A stretch of DNA of 64,000 bases from Sphingobium cyanobacteriorum (GTDB lineage: Bacteria > Pseudomonadota > Alphaproteobacteria > Sphingomonadales > Sphingomonadaceae): positions 154,658 through 218,657 of the forward strand of contig NZ_JAUQOM010000007.1 of NCBI RefSeq assembly GCF_030580935.1. Reading direction: 5' to 3'. The notes below the pieces were generated by a model, which did no database searches, was not told the DNA's origin, and saw only the letters and a program-made list of their open reading frames with translations. The position numbers and the translations under genes were made by a program. Position 1 is the stretch's first letter; every line of letters starts with the position of its first letter. This document shows, piece after piece, positions 59,955 through 64,000 of the stretch.

Positions 59955-60797
59955 TTAGGCTGCTTTGAGGCGCTGCATCCCTTCCGCCAGCGTCCAAAGC
60001 GCGCGGTTCAGCGTCACGTTCTGGTCGATGCCGTTGATCGCGCGGGTCTGCGCACGGCGAATACGGCCCTCGGCGTTGCGCTTGCGGCCCTGCAACCCGC
60101 CCCGAACGACATTCTCCTGAATGACGTTGAACGTGGTCCACAAGCTGCGGTCTACATCCTCGCGGCGGCGCGGCTCGATGATCTGCTCGGGCCGAACCGG
60201 GCTTTCGTCGTCGCCATAGCGCGCAACAAGGCTGACCTCGCCAAGCAAGCGCTGTTCACCCGGTGAAAGCTGGATCGCCTTCATCGACTCGCTGGCGTCG
60301 ATCAAGCGCGGGAAGTCCTCCGCGACGGTGAACACGCCCTCGATAATGTCATGCTCGATATTGCCTTTGTGCGGCACGCGGACCTCTTCGAACCGCTCGC
60401 CCGCGATCATGCTGTTGGTGCAGACGAAGCGCAGCATCCCGGCAAACATCTGGTAGGCGCTGGTTCCGTCATGGCTGTTGACGATGATGACTTCGGCGGC
60501 CTCCGGTTTGCCGATGCCGTCATCGCGGCGCAGGCGCAGCATGTGCTTGGCGTGGCCGTGGCGGCTGCCGTCACGCGGCACCGACTGGACCGCGAAGAAC
60601 GGCGACCAACCTTCCCGGCGCAGCCCCTCCACGATGTCGATCGTCGGGACATAGACGTAGCGATCCGAACGGCTGTCGTGCGCCTCGCGGGCGAAGATGG
60701 ACGGGACGTGCCGATACAGCGCCTCGTTGTCGAGCGGCTCCCGGCCGCTGATCTGATGGGCACCACGGCCGAACCGGGTAGCAAGCTGATAGTGCAT
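59955..60797 (-). CDS. DUF932 protein
   Basis: 280 residues from ATG 60797, preceded by AAGGAGG. Core segments VPTIDIVEGLRREGWSPFFA, VIIVNSHDGTSAYQMFAGML, LRFVCTNSMIAGERFEEVRV and VFTVAEDFPRLIDASESM fit DUF932, which includes phage/plasmid-toolbox proteins (YfjQ/LGT-like) found in most elements of this type. The function is unknown. Confidence 0.9.
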   Translation of the reverse strand: MHYQLATRFGRGAHQISGREPLDNEALYRHVPSIFAREAHDSRSDRYVYVPTIDIVEGLRREGWSPFFAVQSVPRDGSRHGHAKHMLRLRRDDGIGKPEAAEVIIVNSHDGTSAYQMFAGMLRFVCTNSMIAGERFEEVRVPHKGNIEHDIIEGVFTVAEDFPRLIDASESMKAIQLSPGEQRLLGEVSLVARYGDDESPVRPEQIIEPRRREDVDRSLWTTFNVIQENVVRGGLQGRKRNAEGRIRRAQTRAINGIDQNVTLNRALWTLAEGMQRLKAA

Positions 60798-61047
60798 TTT
60801 GGCCTCCTTGGGCTTGGGTTTCCGCGCAGCGGAGCGCCGCGCTGAAACCCTGCCCGTCGGCGAGACCGGGGGTGCAAACGGAAAGCGGCTTCGCGGGGAA
60901 CCGGCTGCACGGAACGCGCTCGCGCGTGGAGGAAGCTGGGCGGAAGCCGCTTGAAGTGCGCCGGGGGCAGCGCCCCAAGCAACTCCGACAAGGTGCCGGG
61001 CCGACCGGCCCGTCCGTTCTGACAACCAGCAAAAACAAACGCACTTA
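60798..61047. other. Structured non-coding region upstream of the DUF932 gene
   Basis: No gene is seen. Two notable dyads: GGGTTTC/GAAACCC (60816-60850, extended by GCGC arms with one mismatch) and AAGCGGCTTC (60883-60892) with GAAGCCGCTT (60943-60952), a perfect 10-bp pair. The region starts right behind the DUF932 ribosome binding site, so it is a long leader or a replication/transfer-related structure. Confidence 0.55.
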
Positions 61048-61076
61048 GGCGCCCCGCTCCAATGGAGCGGGGCGCC
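61048..61076. terminator. Terminator of the second DUF736 gene
   Basis: GGCGCCCCGCTCC, AAT loop, GGAGCGGGGCGCC: a perfect 13-bp stem nine bases past the DUF736 stop on the minus strand, then TAAGTGCGTTTGTTTTT. A textbook intrinsic terminator. Confidence 0.9.
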
Positions 61077-61085
61077 GCGTCGGGG

Positions 61086-61385
61086 TCAGCGGGACCAGAT
61101 CAGCGTGTATTCGCCGGCGGTCTCGGTCTCGGACAGGGTGGCGTAGATCGGCGCCGGAAAGGTGGGATCGTCCAACTTGACCGAGGTGTAGTCGCGACCT
61201 TCGCGGCTGGTCTTCTTCCAGGCAGCGCCGATGTCCATATCGGCAGTGCTGACACTGAAGTCGGGAGACTTGTCGCCATCCTTTGTGATGGGGCGGAAGA
61301 CGGCTTTGGTGTTGAGGATGAGCGTCTTGATGACGCCGGTGAACTCGCCCTTGCTGTTGGCGGTGAAGGTGCCGATCATAGCCAT
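61086..61385 (-). CDS. DUF736 protein, copy 2
   Basis: 99 residues from ATG 61385 with AAGGAGA 8 bases upstream. IGTFTANSKGEFTGVIKTLI, then DKSPDFSVSTADMDIGAAWK and REGRDYTSVKLDDPTFPAPI are classical DUF736. It is monocistronic, with its own terminator, unlike copy 1 at 56389-56721 inside the transfer operon. Confidence 0.9.
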   Translation of the reverse strand: MAMIGTFTANSKGEFTGVIKTLILNTKAVFRPITKDGDKSPDFSVSTADMDIGAAWKKTSREGRDYTSVKLDDPTFPAPIYATLSETETAGEYTLIWSR

Positions 61386-61751
61386 GTCGAAATCTCCTTG
61401 TTGCTCGGGCCACGCCCTTCGCGGCCTCGACAGTGATCGACAGACCGGGGGCGAGTGCCCGCGCACCGCAGGGCGGCCGCAGCGGAGCGGAGGATGGCGC
61501 CGGCCGGCTATTTTGCTTCGCGATGCAAAGCGCGGCACGCGCGGCGGAAAATAGCCGGCCGTAGCCATTGCGGAGGCAATCGAGGCGAAGCCGCCGCCCG
61601 GTCAGATCACGCCATCGCCGAGGCCTGCGGGCGTGGCCCTCTTGCAAACGTGGACGGCGTGGCGACAACGGCCCAGGCAACAGGCACTTACGATCAATGT
61701 CACGACGAACGGTCCCGCGCCAACACCTTAGGCTGGCTCGGCAGGGAGCAT
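61386..61751. other. Non-coding region with a long hairpin
   Basis: 366 bases without a gene. The main feature is an inverted repeat: CGGCCGGCTATTTT (61501-61514) and AAAATAGCCGGCCG (61548-61561), a perfect 14-bp pair, extended by ATGGC (61494-61498) with GCCAT (61564-61568) after a 2-base internal loop. The 33-base loop contains GCTTCGCGATGCAAAGC, itself partly self-complementary. Its role is unknown; it could be a single-strand origin, a terminator or a protein-binding site. Confidence 0.6.
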
Positions 61752-62582
61752 TTATTGGCCCCCGCTCGACCTCGCCCAGCCATTGTCGAACTGCTCGGCC
61801 ACGACGTTGATCGACCGCACGCGAAACGGAGCGCAGCTGGCAATTTCGACTGCGTCGGGGTCGAATATCGCAATGTTGAAGCCTCCGCGATCTTCGGTAT
61901 CGCCAAAGTGGCTTTTATAGCCGATTGCGTCGTATCCAGCGCTGCGAAAGAGCTCGGCAAGGATTTGGGTCGGCGCATAGTCGGCGCGGTCATCCGCATG
62001 CGTGACCGGCTGCGAGAAGGCATTGTCGATGTCAGTCCAGACCGCTTGTTCGACCTCCTCGGGGGTCGGGTCCGTGCCGCCCATGACGTGCCTGAAGATC
62101 GGGCCAGCAAAAGATGACTTTCCGTGGCCGCGCGACAGATCAAGGGTGCGGAGAGGGCGCAGGAGGCGACACCAGGCAACAGACAGCTCGGCACCGACCC
62201 AGGGCCTTACCTCGGAAACCGCCGTCTCGATCGTGCTGCCGACGTATAGAACTGGAATGCCAGTCGGGTTGGCGCGTCCCTCGCGCGCACGGTCGGCCAA
62301 AGGCTTCATGCGCTGTGCGCCGTATCCCCACGTATCCTCCCCGATCCAATTGCCATCATCGTCAGTCCGATCCACCATATCGACGCCGCGCTGGGCGCGG
62401 TAGAGAATCATGCCCTTTTTCAGCGAAACATCGCGATCGCGGTTTGTGGCCAGGACCGTCTGGAGGAATGTCCGATCCTCTTCGCCGAGTATGTAACGGC
62501 TGGAGAATCTGACCCGCCGCGCGAACTTCGAATAGCTGTCCCAACTCGCAAATGCCGGCGTCACTGGGTCGTCCAGTTTCAT
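61752..62582 (-). CDS. RES-domain protein (putative NAD+ phosphorylase toxin)
   Basis: 276 residues. The RES signature is visible: MILYRAQRGVDMV (Y61, R62), ANPTGIPVLYVGSTIETAVSEVRP (E119, E124, R126) and later QILAELFRSAGYDAIGYKSH. RES domains share the ADP-ribosyltransferase fold, and studied members are NAD+-degrading toxins paired with an Xre-type antitoxin. Here no Xre-MbcA-type partner is adjacent; the nearest gene is the divergent FRG protein 232 bases away. The start has AGAGGGCG upstream. Confidence 0.85.
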   Translation of the reverse strand: MKLDDPVTPAFASWDSYSKFARRVRFSSRYILGEEDRTFLQTVLATNRDRDVSLKKGMILYRAQRGVDMVDRTDDDGNWIGEDTWGYGAQRMKPLADRAREGRANPTGIPVLYVGSTIETAVSEVRPWVGAELSVAWCRLLRPLRTLDLSRGHGKSSFAGPIFRHVMGGTDPTPEEVEQAVWTDIDNAFSQPVTHADDRADYAPTQILAELFRSAGYDAIGYKSHFGDTEDRGGFNIAIFDPDAVEIASCAPFRVRSINVVAEQFDNGWARSSGGQ

Positions 62583-62814
62583 TATAAAGCGCCCTCTTGC
62601 TCGATTGGTTTGCTACGAACAGCCACGTTCAGGCAAGCGGCCGATCGCCTCTACATGTAATCACCCATCATGGAATTGGCAGCAGGCATTGCCACGTGCG
62701 GGACGCAATTCGATAGATGCATCATGGCCTAGTGCCAGCTGTTCAGCTACATCGTTTTGCGCACGGGCGCGCACCGATCTCTGCGACGCCGCACCGGTAG
62801 ACAGGGGTGGATGA
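62583..62814. promoter_or_regulatory. Divergent spacer between RES and FRG genes
   Basis: 232 bases without a supported gene, less GC-rich than the neighbours. It should hold both promoters. No clear dyad was found. FRG's ribosome binding site is AGGGGTGG at 62803-62810. Confidence 0.5.
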
Positions 62815-63711
62815 ATGACGCCGATTAAGTCGGTCACGGATTTCGTGAAGGTGATCCTGGAGTGGCCTGTCTCGAAGACCTCCGTGGTGTCATATCGCGG
62901 TCACGGCAGCGTTGACTTTAGATTGACTCCGTCCATCTTCCGCAAGGCATCAACTCGGGAGAACGAGCATATCTTGCTGCGCGAATTGATCGCCGCCCAT
63001 CCCGAGGACTTTGACCGAGATACGAGCGCCCTGGAGATGCTGGTTCGGATGCAGCATTTTTCGCTGCCCACGCGGTTGCTCGACGTGACCATGAACCCCT
63101 TGGTCGCGCTCTACTTCGCTTGCGAAACCGTCAAGAAAAGGGTGACCCTTCCGTCGGGAAAAACGCAGACGCAAGACATGGACGGCCATGTCGTCATGCT
63201 TCGGGTTCATAAGGGACGGGTACGCTATTTCGACAGCGATACGGTGAGTTGCCTTACCAATCTTGCCCGCCTGTCGTGGTCCTACAAGCGGAAGATCGAC
63301 ACCATGCTGGAGCAGGAAAGGTTCAACGACAGTACTCCGATCAAGCGCCTTCTGCATTTTATCAGGCAGGAGAAGAACGGATTCCTGAATGAAATTGATC
63401 CAGACGACCTGGACTCGATCATCCTCGTCAAGCCCAAGCAGAATAACAAGCGTATCCTCGCACAGGCGGGAGCCTTCTTCGCGTTCGGCTTGGTTGAGGA
63501 GATCGACGCCAGCAATACTGACGGCATAAAAGTGGAGCACATCGTCATTCCTGCCGCTGCGAAGTCGGATATTCTCGAGGAACTCGACAAGCTTGGAATT
63601 AATGAAAAGACGATGTTCCCGGATATTGAGCGCGCCGCGCGGTATATCACGGGCACCCTCTCATCGGGCGATGCCGCAACCAAGGTGGTGTTGCGACGTT
63701 CGCCGAAATAA
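62815..63711 (+). CDS. FRG-domain protein
   Basis: 298 residues from ATG 62815. The FRG domain occupies about 20-110: the naming motif VVSYRGHGSVDFRLTPSIFR (YRG at 27-29), then LEMLVRMQHFSLPTRLLDVT and NPLVALYFACE. The C-terminal half has a conserved-looking VKPKQNNKRILAQAGAFFAF and a charged end. FRG proteins are uncharacterised and frequently lie in defence islands and mobile elements. Divergent from the RES gene; a strong terminator follows. Confidence 0.85.
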   Translation: MTPIKSVTDFVKVILEWPVSKTSVVSYRGHGSVDFRLTPSIFRKASTRENEHILLRELIAAHPEDFDRDTSALEMLVRMQHFSLPTRLLDVTMNPLVALYFACETVKKRVTLPSGKTQTQDMDGHVVMLRVHKGRVRYFDSDTVSCLTNLARLSWSYKRKIDTMLEQERFNDSTPIKRLLHFIRQEKNGFLNEIDPDDLDSIILVKPKQNNKRILAQAGAFFAFGLVEEIDASNTDGIKVEHIVIPAAAKSDILEELDKLGINEKTMFPDIERAARYITGTLSSGDAATKVVLRRSPK

Positions 63712-63782
63712 CCGCTGTCGATGGACCGAGCATGATTGATTGAGGTCCAGCAGCTCGGAAAAACGGTACACTCTGACCAAGA

Positions 63783-63810
63783 GCGGCCGCGCCCCAACGG
63801 GCGCGGCCGC
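63783..63810 (+). terminator. Terminator of the FRG gene
   Basis: GCGGCCGCGCCC, CAAC loop, GGGCGCGGCCGC: a perfect 12-bp stem 71 bases past the FRG stop, followed by CGTTTT. Confidence 0.88.
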
Positions 63811-63954
63811 CGTTTTGCCGGTCGAAATGGATGGCCGGGACCGCTCACGCGGCCCCGGCCCGATGCCGCTATTCGGCGTAAGCGCCAAAACCTCCCCACA
63901 TTTTCGTAGCTGCTGATCTGTCTATGTTTTGCCCCTCATCCGAGGGGTATCGTA

Positions 63955-64000
63955 GTGGCTGATGATGTAAGAACATTCGAAACAGGTTTCGAAAGGCAGG
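63955..64000 (+). CDS. Possible start of a gene cut by the window edge
   Basis: A GTG at 63955 with GAGGGG about 8 bases upstream opens VADDVRTFETGFERQ to the end of the window. Too short to identify. An 18-base dyad TTCGAAACAGGTTTCGAA (63976-63993) lies inside it, which could instead mean that this stretch is an operator or partition-type site. Confidence 0.3.
   Translation, partial: MADDVRTFETGFERQ

Larger units (their letters stand above)
14150..64000. mobile_element. Putative integrative and conjugative element, truncated by window edge
   Basis: The left end is marked by a tyrosine integrase next to trmB. The body carries cargo genes (efflux, iron uptake, regulators) with an embedded IS, and the right part a complete trb/traG/relaxase module plus maintenance genes. 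Everything from 41.3 to 58 kb is one minus-strand block. No second copy of an attachment site was recognised inside the window, so the right boundary is assumed to lie beyond base 64000. A two-element or plasmid-integration history is possible. Confidence 0.6.

Noticed and set aside
1..64000. CRISPR arrays, rRNA operons, tRNA genes
   Set aside because: No regularly spaced repeats, rRNA-like stretches or convincing tRNA folds were seen on reading.

Overview
The window looks like the chromosome of a GC-rich sphingomonad (Sphingomonadales, for example Sphingobium, Sphingomonas or Novosphingobium). The case rests on the lnt-metK-trmB neighbourhood, an intracellular PHB depolymerase, palindromic repeat families of the type seen in that order, and a Rhizobiales/Sphingomonadales-style trb conjugation cluster. 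The assignment comes from gene content and remembered synteny, not from a database search.

Bases 1-14021 read as core chromosome. They hold the 3' part of a SIMPL-domain protein, a PepSY protein with an OmpR-type two-component system, a DUF454 protein, phaZ, a glutathione S-transferase, a class I amidotransferase, a TonB-like membrane protein, a YqaA-family protein, lnt (carrying an in-frame palindromic repeat), metK, a tiny secreted Cys peptide, a secreted unknown and trmB.

Directly after trmB a tyrosine integrase (14150) opens what I read as an integrative and conjugative element that runs past the right edge. Its cargo is: (a) a three-gene RND efflux operon divergent from an AdeRS-like two-component system, with a direct repeat in the spacer that resembles the AdeR operator (15.5-23.0 kb); (b) decayed fragments, then a GNAT enzyme; (c) a FecI/FecR/TonB-receptor/PepSY/TonB iron-uptake locus whose receptor is cut by an in-frame amber codon (24.3-30.4 kb); (d) an IS1111-group insertion sequence with clear subterminal inverted repeats (31.0-32.3 kb); (e) regulators and small metabolic genes: XRE/MmyB regulator and methyltransferase, a broken SnoaL-like gene, a GlxA regulator facing an exported DJ-1-like paralogue, TetR with twin operators, a dehydrogenase, an MFS transporter and a LysR regulator (32.5-40.9 kb).

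From 41 to 58 kb lies the conjugation module, almost all on the minus strand with overlapping stops and starts: DUF2274-trbI-trbG-trbF-trbL-trbK-like-trbJ-trbE-trbD-trbC-trbB, a CopG regulator, traG, a DUF3363 relaxase, a lytic transglycosylase, DUF736, traF, DUF2840 and an AlpA-like regulator. A MOBP-like nic motif sits just upstream of the relaxase. Regulatory and maintenance genes follow (DUF6499/DUF2285 with a frame break, a small DNA-binding-like protein, an XRE repressor, DUF932, a second DUF736), separated by strongly structured non-coding DNA.

The right end carries a divergent RES-domain and FRG-domain gene pair, the best candidate here for an undescribed toxin or defence locus. No tRNA, rRNA or CRISPR array was seen.
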